A stretch of DNA of 64,000 bases, taken from positions 194,380 through 258,379 of the forward strand of contig LS998015.1 of the NCBI GenBank assembly GCA_900498245.1. The letters are read 5' to 3'. Positions 27,093 through 36,450 of the stretch are shown here, piece by piece. Under the pieces are notes generated by a model. That model searched no databases. It was not told where the DNA came from and saw only the letters and a list, made by a program, of their open reading frames with translations. The DNA comes from Candidatus Zixiibacteriota bacterium (GTDB lineage Bacteria > Zixibacteria > MSB-5A5 > GN15 > PGXB01). Numbering within the stretch: the first letter of the stretch is position 1; every line of letters begins with the position of its first letter. A program made the translations under genes and the position numbers.

Positions 27093-30047
27093 TCATTTCA
27101 GCATCATCATCTTTTTGGTGATGCCGGTTCCGTCGGCGGTGAGACGATAGAAATAGATACCGCTGGCCAGATGAGAGCCATTACGGGATGTACCGTCCCA
27201 TTCGACCTGATGATTCCCGGCGGTCATTTCCCGGTCAATCAGATCGGTCAATTTTTCCCCAAGGATATTGTAAACAGAGAGTTTCACCCGGCATTTTTTC
27301 GAGATTGAAAACGAAATGACCGTAGCCGGATTGAAGGGATTGGGGTAATTTTGCTCCAACCGGAAACCGGAGGGCAGAAGATTATTATCGGCATAGGGTA
27401 TATCGGTGGTATTATAGTAGCGGTTTTTGGCGCGAATAGCGAAATCTTTCAGTTCGCTCAGATTATCGGCGCCTAGAATGGCAAAGACGGCGGTATCGGT
27501 TTCGCCCGGTCCAAGAATAAATGGCCCGGTGGAAATTATTTCAGAATAATCGCCCCAATAATCGCCGGGCGTACTGATGCCGCCGGTCAGAGAGGCGAAT
27601 TTATCCGACTCGCTCCAATATAGAAGCGGCTGGGTAGCCGGGTTGTGACGGATACGAAGCGAGGATAATCCTTTTTGATTCAAAATGGCGATGCCGCGAT
27701 AGTGGCTCAAAGTGTCAAAGGGACCATGGTAATACATATACCCGAGATTTTCCAGCGCCGAATAGCCACCGCCATTATAGGAATAATTGACAATGTCCCA
27801 GTCGAAAAAGAGACCCGCAAAGAGATTGCCGATGGCGGTATCGTTGATATTTTTGACGGAGTATTGCAGGATGACATACCCCTGATCGGGACTTCCGGTC
27901 CAACTGAAAGTCTTCTGTTCAATTTCAAGGCCAATTGGATTCTCGGCCCGGCTGTCGTTTAACAGGGAAGAGGTTTCCTGATCGGCCCTGATGCCGGGAA
28001 TACTGGAAATCAGATCGCCACCGGGCGAAACGGCAAAATCATTATCGGGCTCCTGCACGAGGTTGCGGGCCGCGTCGGAAACATGATCGGAATCGGTGGC
28101 GAACATCAGCGCCCCCTCCCAAAGGTCGTTGCTGTAGGGATCAAAATACCTGAAGCCGCTGTATCCCAGAGGCACCATGCTCCCGTTAGCAAAGCCGAAC
28201 TGCCCCAAATTGGAAACGGTGAACTGCAACGGCCCGGTATTATGGGTGAAATATCCGGCGCGGGGGATATCGCCGATCCGGATGTTCAACATGACGCTCT
28301 TGCTGTAGCCGGGGGAACCGGTCAAATTCAGATCTACGGCCAAAATAACGCCCGGGGTCACAGTATCGCTGACAGCGGCCGAGAACGGAATCATGCTGCG
28401 GGCAGTATCGTTATAATCGATTGTCCCGAAATCAAGGGTTTCGGTGTTGATGGTCAAGCCGCCGCTTCCGCCGGTTACCTGCGCGGAGACATTGGCCAGG
28501 CGGCTTCCCAAATTTTTAAGATAAATGTATCCCTGGACGGTCTCACCCGGATTGACTGCCGGATGATCAAAGGAATAAATGCGGAGTTCCGGATCGGGAT
28601 TAATCTGCACCGAAAGGGAATCAAGGGCCGCCGAGATATTTATCAGGCCCCAGCCATAATTATTGTTGGGCAGAGAGGATTCGGGAAAAGGACGGCGCTC
28701 GCAACTTTTCAGGAGGGCCTCTTTGATCTGATCCGGCGTGGCATTGGGCGCTTTTTGCCGGAGTATCGCCACCGCGCCGGCCACATGCGGGGCCGCCGCC
28801 GAGGTTCCGGCAAAGGCGGTAACATAGGCATTGATTGGAGCCGTTGTCCTGATTGATGTTCCCGGCGCCACGACATTAGGTTTGATAGATAGGCCATCGC
28901 AGTCCGACGGGCCCCGCGAGGAACTATTTTCAATACTATCGGTGGTCATATTGAGATTCCCGACCGCGAAGCAATCGAGGGAATCGAAAGCCCGGTTGGC
29001 CGGATTGACAATGGTCATGGCGCGGTAGCCGGAATTCCCGGCCGCGAAAATATTCACGATACCGAGCGCCTCGGTGTTATCTATGACTTTCCAGAAATAA
29101 TCGTTGCAGCCGATGGAGGTATTGCTGACGCCCCAACTGTGGTTGATGACATCGGGGACATCGTCAATGGTATTCGGATCGCCGTCGGGATCGGCCGCCC
29201 ACTCGAAAGCGTCAATGATAGAGGCGCCGGGGATGTCGATAACGGCCGCCGAAATCCATTTGGCATCGGGAGCGACACCGACCGTATCGCCCTCGACATC
29301 ATCGTGTCCCACCATAATTCCCATGGTCTCGGTGCCATGCGACGGATCCGAGGCCACGGATAAGGTATGGGGAAAAGATTGCCGTCCGATCGGATCGTAC
29401 CAGGCGGCGGCAGGATTGCCGTCCCACCCTTTCCAGTTCCCTTCGAGGGCCGGATGGCTGCCCTGCACCCCGGTATCGAAAGAGCAGATGATTCGTCCCT
29501 TGCCGGTATATCCTTTGGCCCAGGCGGAGTCGGCCTTAATTTTTTTCAGATTATTGGTCGGCCCGATAGCGATTTTTTCGGCATAAACGGCCACCGCCGA
29601 ATCCGGTTTTATTCCGACAATTTGCGGTAATTGGAATATTTCGGCCACATCGCTACGGGCGGCGAGACGATCGATTTCTGATGCGGCAATATCGGCGGTA
29701 ATCACATTTATCAGCCAGTGGCTCTTGATATTGGCGGCCGAGCCGGCTATTGCCATGGTATTCAGAAGGCCCAAAAGCGGTTCCTGAGTTTTTGAGGCTT
29801 CATTTTGCAGACGGGAGATTCCTTCAAGATGCCGCGCGGCCGCGGTGGCAAAGCCGGCCAGAAGTTCCTTTTTCAATACCGGAGCCGATATTTCATCTTT
29901 CATGGCGATGACGACCGGAATTTTGTCATCGGCCGATGAGGTCGCGATCTTGTTGGCCAAATCGAAGGTCACAGTGCCGGCCATAGAGGTCCGGTCTGTC
30001 CAAAGCGAGATGAATATAAGCAAAACCAATATTATCATTCTTTTCAT
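27093..30047 (-). CDS. Exported subtilisin-family (S8) protease with C-terminal sorting domain
   Basis: 984 residues from ATG 30047; the alternative ATG at 30083 adds 12 residues without a better ribosome site. A signal peptide (IILVLLIFISLW) is followed by a pro-region containing KIPVVIAMKDE. The S8 domain has D191 (SFDTGVQGSHP), H237 (DPSHGTETMG), N338 (FAAGNSG) and S416 (FAGTSAAAPHVAG). After it comes an Ig-like region (VNPGETVQGYIYLKNLG), a long beta-rich section with WSESDKF-type strands, and the sorting tail from LEQNYPNPFNPATVISF to the end (SGIYFYRLTADG, MMMLK). It is expected to be exported by the FCB secretion route and to digest protein outside the cell. Convergent with the restriction gene. 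Confidence 0.92.
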   Translation of the reverse strand: MKRMIILVLLIFISLWTDRTSMAGTVTFDLANKIATSSADDKIPVVIAMKDEISAPVLKKELLAGFATAAARHLEGISRLQNEASKTQEPLLGLLNTMAIAGSAANIKSHWLINVITADIAASEIDRLAARSDVAEIFQLPQIVGIKPDSAVAVYAEKIAIGPTNNLKKIKADSAWAKGYTGKGRIICSFDTGVQGSHPALEGNWKGWDGNPAAAWYDPIGRQSFPHTLSVASDPSHGTETMGIMVGHDDVEGDTVGVAPDAKWISAAVIDIPGASIIDAFEWAADPDGDPNTIDDVPDVINHSWGVSNTSIGCNDYFWKVIDNTEALGIVNIFAAGNSGYRAMTIVNPANRAFDSLDCFAVGNLNMTTDSIENSSSRGPSDCDGLSIKPNVVAPGTSIRTTAPINAYVTAFAGTSAAAPHVAGAVAILRQKAPNATPDQIKEALLKSCERRPFPESSLPNNNYGWGLINISAALDSLSVQINPDPELRIYSFDHPAVNPGETVQGYIYLKNLGSRLANVSAQVTGGSGGLTINTETLDFGTIDYNDTARSMIPFSAAVSDTVTPGVILAVDLNLTGSPGYSKSVMLNIRIGDIPRAGYFTHNTGPLQFTVSNLGQFGFANGSMVPLGYSGFRYFDPYSNDLWEGALMFATDSDHVSDAARNLVQEPDNDFAVSPGGDLISSIPGIRADQETSSLLNDSRAENPIGLEIEQKTFSWTGSPDQGYVILQYSVKNINDTAIGNLFAGLFFDWDIVNYSYNGGGYSALENLGYMYYHGPFDTLSHYRGIAILNQKGLSSLRIRHNPATQPLLYWSESDKFASLTGGISTPGDYWGDYSEIISTGPFILGPGETDTAVFAILGADNLSELKDFAIRAKNRYYNTTDIPYADNNLLPSGFRLEQNYPNPFNPATVISFSISKKCRVKLSVYNILGEKLTDLIDREMTAGNHQVEWDGTSRNGSHLASGIYFYRLTADGTGITKKMMMLK

Positions 30048-30360
30048 AATTTTGCAGTTCTCCGAATTATATCCATATAACAACCAGCGATATTTGTGCC
30101 ATCGTCCCTGATGCTGTCACGAAAATATTTTATTGTTTTACAAGGACTTAAGGATAATAAATCCGGGTCAAAATGGCAAGTATGAAGATTAACTCGTCAA
30201 CTATGCAATTATTTACATAATAAAAATTGCCAAATTATTGGGATAATTGCGTCTATAGATAAAAGGAACTTTTTCCCGGAGTCCCAAAAATTGGCCACGG
30301 CCCGCCCATCCCGCGATGGAACCCTTGGAACTGCCCATCGTCTAACTTATATTGGAAACT
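30048..30360. other. Divergent intergenic region, no clear element
   Basis: AT-rich in its first half. It must hold the promoters for the subtilase (minus) and the propeller protein (plus), but I could not pick convincing boxes on either strand. Confidence 0.3.
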
Positions 30361-31707
30361 ATGTTAATGTCAGATAGCCCGAGTCAAAAGGGAAATCATT
30401 TCAAGCGGGGATTCATCCCGGCAATGGCGCTTCTCTTTTTGCTGGTTGCACCATTGACCGGGTCGGCGGAGATAATTTATTTCGATACCGACAATTGCGG
30501 ACTGAGCAGTGATTATGTCAAATGTTCGGCGATCGATAATAAGGGCGACAAATGGGTGGGGACAGAGGTTACCGGGTACGGCTCGCTAAATCATTTCGGG
30601 AGTGATTCTTTGTGGTTTGTCTTCGCCCCGGGGGTTATGCCAAATAATCAGATCACTTCTATGGCCTTCGATACGGGGGGTAATCTCTGGATAGGGACCT
30701 TGACAGCTGGCTTATATAAATACAGTTCTCTATCAGAATGGCAAAGCTATGCCGCCGACTCCAATATCAGCGGGGTCAATATCTCCTCGCTTACAGTAGA
30801 TAAAAATAACCAGATCTGGATCGGGACACTGGGGAGCGGACTGCTTCGTTTTGACGGTGATTCCGCCTGGGCAAAATTTACTATGGCCGACAGCCTGAAC
30901 GACAACCGGATCCTGGCGATCTTTGCCGACAAGGCCAATCGTATCTGGGTTGGAACATATAGCGGAATTGATCTGCTGGATTCCGGGTGGCATTACTACG
31001 ACAGTCTCAATTCGCTCTTGCCCGGAAATGCGGTCAGGGCCTTCGCCGAGGATCGGTCAGGAAATATCTGGATCGGGACCAACGCCGGGGCGGCGCGGGT
31101 GGATCAGTCGGGGAACTGGACCGTTTTTGACTCCCTCAATAGCGGCCTGGCTTCCAATCAGATTTCGGCCATCACGGTCGACAGTTCCGGTAATATCTGG
31201 TTCGGGCATCGGGCGACCTCGGCCCAAGAAATAATGGTATCCGAATGGCGCGGCGGGACATCCTGGCAGGTGATAAATCTTGACCATGTACCTTTGTCAC
31301 TCTATGTTGACATCACTTGTGCCGTCACCGATCACAGCGGCAACATCTGGTTCGGAACCAACGGCGAAGGAGTGGCGGTGATAAAAGTCGAACCGATGGC
31401 CGTGAGTGCCAGGAATGATCCCCGGCCGAATCGTTTTTACCTCGGCGCCAATTACCCCAATCCGTTCAATCCGGCGACTTCCTTTGAATTTTCCCTGCCG
31501 GCTCGGAGCGAGGTGGATATCACGATCTTCGATATCCTGGGACGAAAAGTCCGAACCCTGCTGCACGACAGCCGCCCGGCAGGTTCTTATATTATGCGCT
31601 GGGAAGGGCGGAATGACGACGGGACACCGGCACCGACCGGATTTTATTTTTATCGTTTGAAAACGGAACGGGAAGCAACAACGAGAAAGATGCTTCTCCT
31701 TAAATAA
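30361..31707 (+). CDS. Exported two-component-regulator-type propeller protein with sorting tail
   Basis: 448 residues from ATG 30361 (the open frame reaches TTG 30352; ATG 30367 is also possible). Signal peptide: FIPAMALLFLLVAPLTGSA. At least six blades carry the reg-prop signature: NLWIGT, QIWIGT, RIWVGT, NIWIGT, NIWFGH and NIWFGT, each preceded by Asp/Ser and followed by a Gly-rich turn. These propellers sense ligands in hybrid two-component sensors, but here no kinase follows and the protein instead ends with the sorting domain LGANYPNPFNPATSFEF and GFYFYRLKT. It is therefore a free or surface-bound propeller, probably a binding protein. A similar sorting tail occurs on the next gene, 75 bases downstream. 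Confidence 0.85.
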   Translation: MLMSDSPSQKGNHFKRGFIPAMALLFLLVAPLTGSAEIIYFDTDNCGLSSDYVKCSAIDNKGDKWVGTEVTGYGSLNHFGSDSLWFVFAPGVMPNNQITSMAFDTGGNLWIGTLTAGLYKYSSLSEWQSYAADSNISGVNISSLTVDKNNQIWIGTLGSGLLRFDGDSAWAKFTMADSLNDNRILAIFADKANRIWVGTYSGIDLLDSGWHYYDSLNSLLPGNAVRAFAEDRSGNIWIGTNAGAARVDQSGNWTVFDSLNSGLASNQISAITVDSSGNIWFGHRATSAQEIMVSEWRGGTSWQVINLDHVPLSLYVDITCAVTDHSGNIWFGTNGEGVAVIKVEPMAVSARNDPRPNRFYLGANYPNPFNPATSFEFSLPARSEVDITIFDILGRKVRTLLHDSRPAGSYIMRWEGRNDDGTPAPTGFYFYRLKTEREATTRKMLLLK

Positions 31708-31782
31708 GTTCTGAGGAAATTGTATTTATTGAAAATTAGATAACTAGTTTGCGAAAAACTTATCATACCGCGGGGTCAAAAT

Positions 31783-33204
31783 ATGATAAAATCATCGATA
31801 AAGATCAGAGCCTTGACTGCCATCGTAATTGCTTTTCTCATGCTGGTCGGCACCACCCGGGCCTCCGGCTCCGGCTTCCAGAATAAAATTGATATTTCGG
31901 TCGGCGAGGAACCGAGCGACATTTTGGCCGCGGATCTTGACGGCGACGGCGATATTGATCTGGCAGTGGCCAATCATGCCTCGGGGACCATCTCAGTTCT
32001 ATTTAATGACGGTCTGGCCCATTTCGCGGCGCCCGTAAACTACAGTGGTATCGCGGCGCCATCGGCGATTTGCGCCGCCGACCTCGATAATGACGGCGAC
32101 CTCGATCTGGCGGTCACCGATCAGAATAACGCGCGCGTGGGGATTTTCAAAAATGACGGATCCGGGTCATTCGATCCCCCGATTTATCTTCATATCGGCC
32201 TTTATCCTCAGGCGGTTGCCGCCGCCGACATGGATAACGACGGCAATATCGATATTCTGGCCGCCAACACCACCGACAACAATTTTTCTCTATTGAAAAA
32301 TCTCGGCGGGGCCGTATTCGACACGACCACGTACAAATTCAGCGGGACGCTCGGTCCGATGGCTTTCGCTTTTCTCGATTTCAACAATGACAATTATAAA
32401 GATATCGCTATCGCCAATTCCGGGTTCTACCTTATCACTCTGCTTCAGAATACCCGGCATCTCGATTTTGCCTCGGCCATGGCACCTAATGTCGGAGACA
32501 ACCAATACGATATTTTCGCTTTTGACTACAACAAGGACGGCATCACCGATTTGATCACGGCCAGCCCGGAAAAAAATTATCTGTCGCTGATGACCGGAAA
32601 GGGGGGCGGCGTCTTTGACTCCGCCCAGAAATATACGGCCCGCGGCAATCCGTATGCGGTAATCGGCGAGGATTTCAACGGCGATGATTACCCCGATCTC
32701 GCCGTGGCCAACCGTTATTCGGGGACCATTTCCGTTCTCGATAACAAACTCGACGGGACATTTGATTATCCGGTCGATTTTGCCGCAGGCAACTACCCGG
32801 TGGCCCTATGTGCCGCCGATCTCGATAATGACGGCGACATGGACATTATCGCCGCCAATTACGGGTCCGGCACTATTTCGATTCTGCTTAACCTGTACCA
32901 TTCCCCGACGGCGGCGCCGGAGTCACACTCGTCATTACCGTATCGATTCGGCCTGGGGCAGAATTACCCCAATCCCTTCAATCCCATGACGACCTTCCGT
33001 TTCGGCCTTCCTCAGAAAACTGCGGTTCGGATAGATGTTTACGACCTGCTCGGCCGACATGTGGCGACACCGGTTGACGGCAATTTTGCGGCGGGAGAGT
33101 ACAACATGCCCTGGGATGCTTCGCGGCTGGGTTCGGGTATCTATTTTTATCGCATGACCGCCGGGTCATTCACCCAGTCCCGTAAAATGATTCTTCTGAA
33201 ATGA
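31783..33204 (+). CDS. Exported FG-GAP/VCBS repeat propeller with sorting tail
   Basis: 473 residues with a signal peptide (ALTAIVIAFLMLVGTTRA). Seven repeats of the type DLDGDGDIDLAVAN (also DNDGD, DNDGN, NNDNY, NKDGI, NGDDY, DNDGD) occur about every 50 residues. Each holds a Ca-binding DxDxDG loop, which together form a seven-bladed integrin-like propeller. The C-terminus carries LGQNYPNPFNPMTTFRF and SGIYFYRMTAG before RKMILLK, the sorting domain. Such proteins bind Ca and attach to carbohydrates or proteins; no enzyme motif is seen. It ends five bases before the stop of the convergent TPR gene. Confidence 0.88.
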   Translation: MIKSSIKIRALTAIVIAFLMLVGTTRASGSGFQNKIDISVGEEPSDILAADLDGDGDIDLAVANHASGTISVLFNDGLAHFAAPVNYSGIAAPSAICAADLDNDGDLDLAVTDQNNARVGIFKNDGSGSFDPPIYLHIGLYPQAVAAADMDNDGNIDILAANTTDNNFSLLKNLGGAVFDTTTYKFSGTLGPMAFAFLDFNNDNYKDIAIANSGFYLITLLQNTRHLDFASAMAPNVGDNQYDIFAFDYNKDGITDLITASPEKNYLSLMTGKGGGVFDSAQKYTARGNPYAVIGEDFNGDDYPDLAVANRYSGTISVLDNKLDGTFDYPVDFAAGNYPVALCAADLDNDGDMDIIAANYGSGTISILLNLYHSPTAAPESHSSLPYRFGLGQNYPNPFNPMTTFRFGLPQKTAVRIDVYDLLGRHVATPVDGNFAAGEYNMPWDASRLGSGIYFYRMTAGSFTQSRKMILLK

Positions 33205-33208
33205 AATA

Positions 33209-34156
33209 TTATCTGCGGCCGGTGGTATCGACCAGAGGCATTATCAGATCCATCATTTTCTGGGCCGCGGCCGGATTACGTTTCTGAAGGGCATCATAGA
33301 CGGCCTTGGCTTCTTTGACCATATCATTGTACATATAGGCGGCCCCGAGCGCTATTCGGGCCTCATCGCTTTCGGGGTCGAGTTTCACGGCCGTCCGGAA
33401 TTCATCGAGCGCCTCCGGGAATTTCTGGGATCCGATATAAAGAACCCCCAAATGCTGATGGACGTCGAAATTATTCGGTTCCAAACTGAGGGATTTCTTG
33501 TAGGCGACCTCGGCCTCGTAATTTTTGCCCAATTTGTCCTTAACCACTCCCTGATTATAAAAATAACGGGCCTCCAGGGCATTCAGCGCCACGGCTTTAT
33601 CGTAATATCCCTCGCTCTTGGCGAAATTTCCCTGGGTGAAGTAGATGTTCCCGAGAATAAAATTTGCTTCGGCGTCGCTGGAATCGACCTGCAATAGCTT
33701 GGTCAGCGTGGAGGCGGCCTCCGAATATCGCTTATTTGCAAGTAAAAGAGATGCGAGACTCCTGGCATAGCCGCCGTTATTCGGCTTCCTGCTGACCGCA
33801 TGGCGGTATGATTCCAACGCCCTGGCGGTGTCATTCAGACCGAGATAGGCAATCCCGAGATTATTGAAAATATCGACATCGGCGGTGTCGAGGCGGCGCG
33901 CCTTCTGCAGACATTCCATCGACTTATGATAATTCTTCTGGGCCGAATAAATGACCCCCAAATTTTTCCAGGCATTGGCCGAGGAGGAGTCAAGACGCAA
34001 AGCGCTTTCAAAATAGGCGATGGCACCGCGGAGATCGTTATTTTGTATGGCGAGTCCCCCCTGACGGAGATAAATATTCACGCTGTCCTTCGAGGATCCA
34101 AAACCAGCGGCCGCCATTATTAAAAAAAGTGTCAGAGCCGTTAGAATGTTTCGCAC
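33209..34156 (-). CDS. Exported TPR-repeat protein
   Basis: 315 residues, starting with GTG at 34156 because GAAGGAG lies seven bases before it. Signal peptide: LTALTLFLIMAAAGFG. The rest is almost entirely tetratricopeptide repeats, about seven, with clear units such as AIAYFESALRLDSSSANAWKNLG, ALESYRHAVSRKPNNGGYARSL and ALDEFRTAVKLDPESDEARIALG. TPR arrays make helical scaffolds that bind partner proteins. The export signal places this one in the periplasm or on a membrane. No enzymatic domain is present. Its partner is unknown. Confidence 0.85.
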   Translation of the reverse strand: MRNILTALTLFLIMAAAGFGSSKDSVNIYLRQGGLAIQNNDLRGAIAYFESALRLDSSSANAWKNLGVIYSAQKNYHKSMECLQKARRLDTADVDIFNNLGIAYLGLNDTARALESYRHAVSRKPNNGGYARSLASLLLANKRYSEAASTLTKLLQVDSSDAEANFILGNIYFTQGNFAKSEGYYDKAVALNALEARYFYNQGVVKDKLGKNYEAEVAYKKSLSLEPNNFDVHQHLGVLYIGSQKFPEALDEFRTAVKLDPESDEARIALGAAYMYNDMVKEAKAVYDALQKRNPAAAQKMMDLIMPLVDTTGRR

Positions 34157-34354
34157 GCGCGTACTCCTTCATTTCAATGCAGTTATTATCTTTATACTCT
34201 TCTGAGTATACCCGGTTGCACCAAAAAGTCAAGCCCGGCGGGCACAATGGCCTGTCAGGCCCGACGGTCAATTTAGACCTTGACAGAACCGCCGGCTTAT
34301 GAAATATTCAGCCGTGCCCGAAGAGGCGACGGGCCGTGCCGAGTCGAAAATCGT

Positions 34355-36349
34355 ATGAGAGATAACATCTTGCTGGCGGATTTTTCCGGAAAAGAACGGG
34401 AGTGGCGCCATTTCCTGATTTTAATATTATGGGGGGCGCTGTTTCTGGCCGCGGTTACATTCCTTTATTTTACGTTTGCCCATCCTATCATTGAAGATAT
34501 CTATCGCGGGCAGTCCCTGCGGATCCTCAATAAATTGATTGCCGGGCAGGGGGAGAGATCCCTGGGAAGTTATATTCAAAGCACCGATCGCTATTTCTGG
34601 AGAGTGATAATTCCGCAAATTTTCGCCACCTTTTATTTTTGGTATGTTTTCCTGAGGGTGCTGGTTTTCATTTTCGGAAAAATCAAATCGGACCTGCCTC
34701 TTATCCCCACCGAAAGTCAAAGGTTATTCAAATATGATTGGCTGGCCGCCGTGGCGATTTATAGTATTTTGACCATCATTTATTTTTTCCCGTTTCTTAA
34801 AGGATTTTCGGACCATCTCATTGGCCCGGCGGAAGATAACATGATGACCTACTGGAACCTATGGTGGGGACACCGGGTATTTTTCGAAGGAGGGGGTAGT
34901 CTCACTTTCTGCAGCCTGATCTGTTACCCGCAGGGCGTCTCGCTTTATTATCAAGCCTATTCGTTTTACAATTTGTTCCTGTCGCTTCCCCTGACATCAC
35001 TCTTCGGTCTGGCGGCCTCATATAACCTGCTTATCATGCATAGTTTTCCTCTGGCCGGACTGGGGGCATTTCTTTTAATTCGATATCTGACGCGAAACTC
35101 CTGGCTAGCCCTGTTCGGCGGCTTTATGTACGCTTTCGCGCCTTATCATATCGCCCGCGCCCTGCACCATGTCAATATCAATTCGCTTCAGTTTGTCCCG
35201 TTTTTCATTCTCTTCTTCATCCGGGCGGTGAAAGAAAAGGGGGCCGGGAATGTCATATGGGCGGCTCTTTTCTTTCTTCTTAATGCCCTATGCGACTGGA
35301 ATTTCATGATTTTCGCCGGATATTTTGTCCTGTTCAGTTACATCTACCTGGCAATCCGCCGCAAGAGAATAGTACTAAGGGACCTTCTAATTAAGGGCAG
35401 TCTTATAGTCCTACCGCCGCTGGCGGTTCTGTCGCCGTGGCTGGTGCATATGATTGTGCCGGGTCTTCATACCGATGGTATCACGGCGATCGGCCACGAT
35501 AATTTCGTCACCGATCCGCTCGGCGTCTTTTTCCCGTCGCAGTATCATCTTCTGGCGCAACTCGGCTTTGTTAAAAGCGCTATCAGATATGTGGATCGCT
35601 ACAGCAATCCCTGGGAGGCGGCGCTTTATCTGGGCATTCCCGCCCTCGTTGTCACTATCGCCTCTTTCAGATATCATTTCTCCCGGATCGCCAAGTATTT
35701 TGTCGGTTTCCTGGCGATGTTTATCATGGGGGCCGGGTGCCATCTGCATATCCTGGGAACCCGCCTGGCGATCGATCTGCCCTATGAAATAATCGTGCAT
35801 ATCCCTTTTCTTTCCAATGTCCGGGCTCCGTCGCGATTTTTCATCTACGCGATTGTTTTCTGGATAATTATCGTGGCGGTCGGGTTGAATCATCTTTATG
35901 AAAAATGGAAAGGGCGCAAATATGGAAGGTATCTTTTTGCGGGGCTTATGGTGCTGTTGGCAGTCGATTTCTATTCCTATGATTCCGCGCAGACCGAGGT
36001 TAAGGTTCCTGCCTGTTACGATTTGATTAAGAATGAGCCCGGACGGTGGGGCGTTCTGGACCTGCCGTCGGGGTACGCTCCGACCGCCCAATATATGATG
36101 AACCAGACCTTTCATCATTTGCCGATCGTGCAGGGTTATGTTTCCCGAAAACTGGGCCCGTCTCTTATTGACAGTCTGGAAATGAATGACCTGGCGGTGC
36201 AGAAGAAGCAACTTATGGCCGACCGCGTGAAATATATAGTCATTCATCGCGAGTACCCCGAAGCCGATTCGCTGGATTTGAATCTTTACCGGACAATATA
36301 TGAAGCGGTGGCGGATGCTCCTTCATTTCTAATGCTCAAAGTATACTAA
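34355..36349 (+). CDS. Large polytopic membrane protein, probable GT-C glycosyltransferase
   Basis: 664 residues from ATG 34355; the open frame extends to 34280 but the extra part is Arg-rich and unlike a start. About twelve hydrophobic helices are visible. The first large external loop has AEDNMMTYWNLWWGHR and LICYPQGVSLYYQAYSF, an acidic, aromatic-rich segment like the donor site of GT-C enzymes. Further on are FGGFMYAFAPYHIARALHHVNINSLQFVPFFILFF and FPSQYHLLAQLGFV. A soluble C-terminal domain (~130 residues) holds short strands (WGVLDLPSGYAPTAQYMMNQ). Likely transfers a sugar from a lipid carrier outside the inner membrane; the substrate is not known. Divergent to the TPR gene. Confidence 0.65.
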   Translation: MRDNILLADFSGKEREWRHFLILILWGALFLAAVTFLYFTFAHPIIEDIYRGQSLRILNKLIAGQGERSLGSYIQSTDRYFWRVIIPQIFATFYFWYVFLRVLVFIFGKIKSDLPLIPTESQRLFKYDWLAAVAIYSILTIIYFFPFLKGFSDHLIGPAEDNMMTYWNLWWGHRVFFEGGGSLTFCSLICYPQGVSLYYQAYSFYNLFLSLPLTSLFGLAASYNLLIMHSFPLAGLGAFLLIRYLTRNSWLALFGGFMYAFAPYHIARALHHVNINSLQFVPFFILFFIRAVKEKGAGNVIWAALFFLLNALCDWNFMIFAGYFVLFSYIYLAIRRKRIVLRDLLIKGSLIVLPPLAVLSPWLVHMIVPGLHTDGITAIGHDNFVTDPLGVFFPSQYHLLAQLGFVKSAIRYVDRYSNPWEAALYLGIPALVVTIASFRYHFSRIAKYFVGFLAMFIMGAGCHLHILGTRLAIDLPYEIIVHIPFLSNVRAPSRFFIYAIVFWIIIVAVGLNHLYEKWKGRKYGRYLFAGLMVLLAVDFYSYDSAQTEVKVPACYDLIKNEPGRWGVLDLPSGYAPTAQYMMNQTFHHLPIVQGYVSRKLGPSLIDSLEMNDLAVQKKQLMADRVKYIVIHREYPEADSLDLNLYRTIYEAVADAPSFLMLKVY

Positions 36350-36450
36350 ATCGGAACGACTGCCCTCACCCACTTTTATCTTTACATCCCCGGTCGAATC
36401 GGTTAAATTGTTCAGTTTTGAAGAAGTGAAAAATGCGAGCATGAAATACG

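Noticed and set aside
30338-30351. CCCATCGTCTA matching the 5' part of the tRNA-Glu gene, as a possible tRNA fragment or att site
   Set aside because: The match is only 11 bases and no other tRNA portion follows.
35411-36247. 278-codon minus-strand frame inside the membrane protein gene
   Set aside because: Antisense shadow rich in Arg, His and Gln; the plus strand encodes clear membrane helices.
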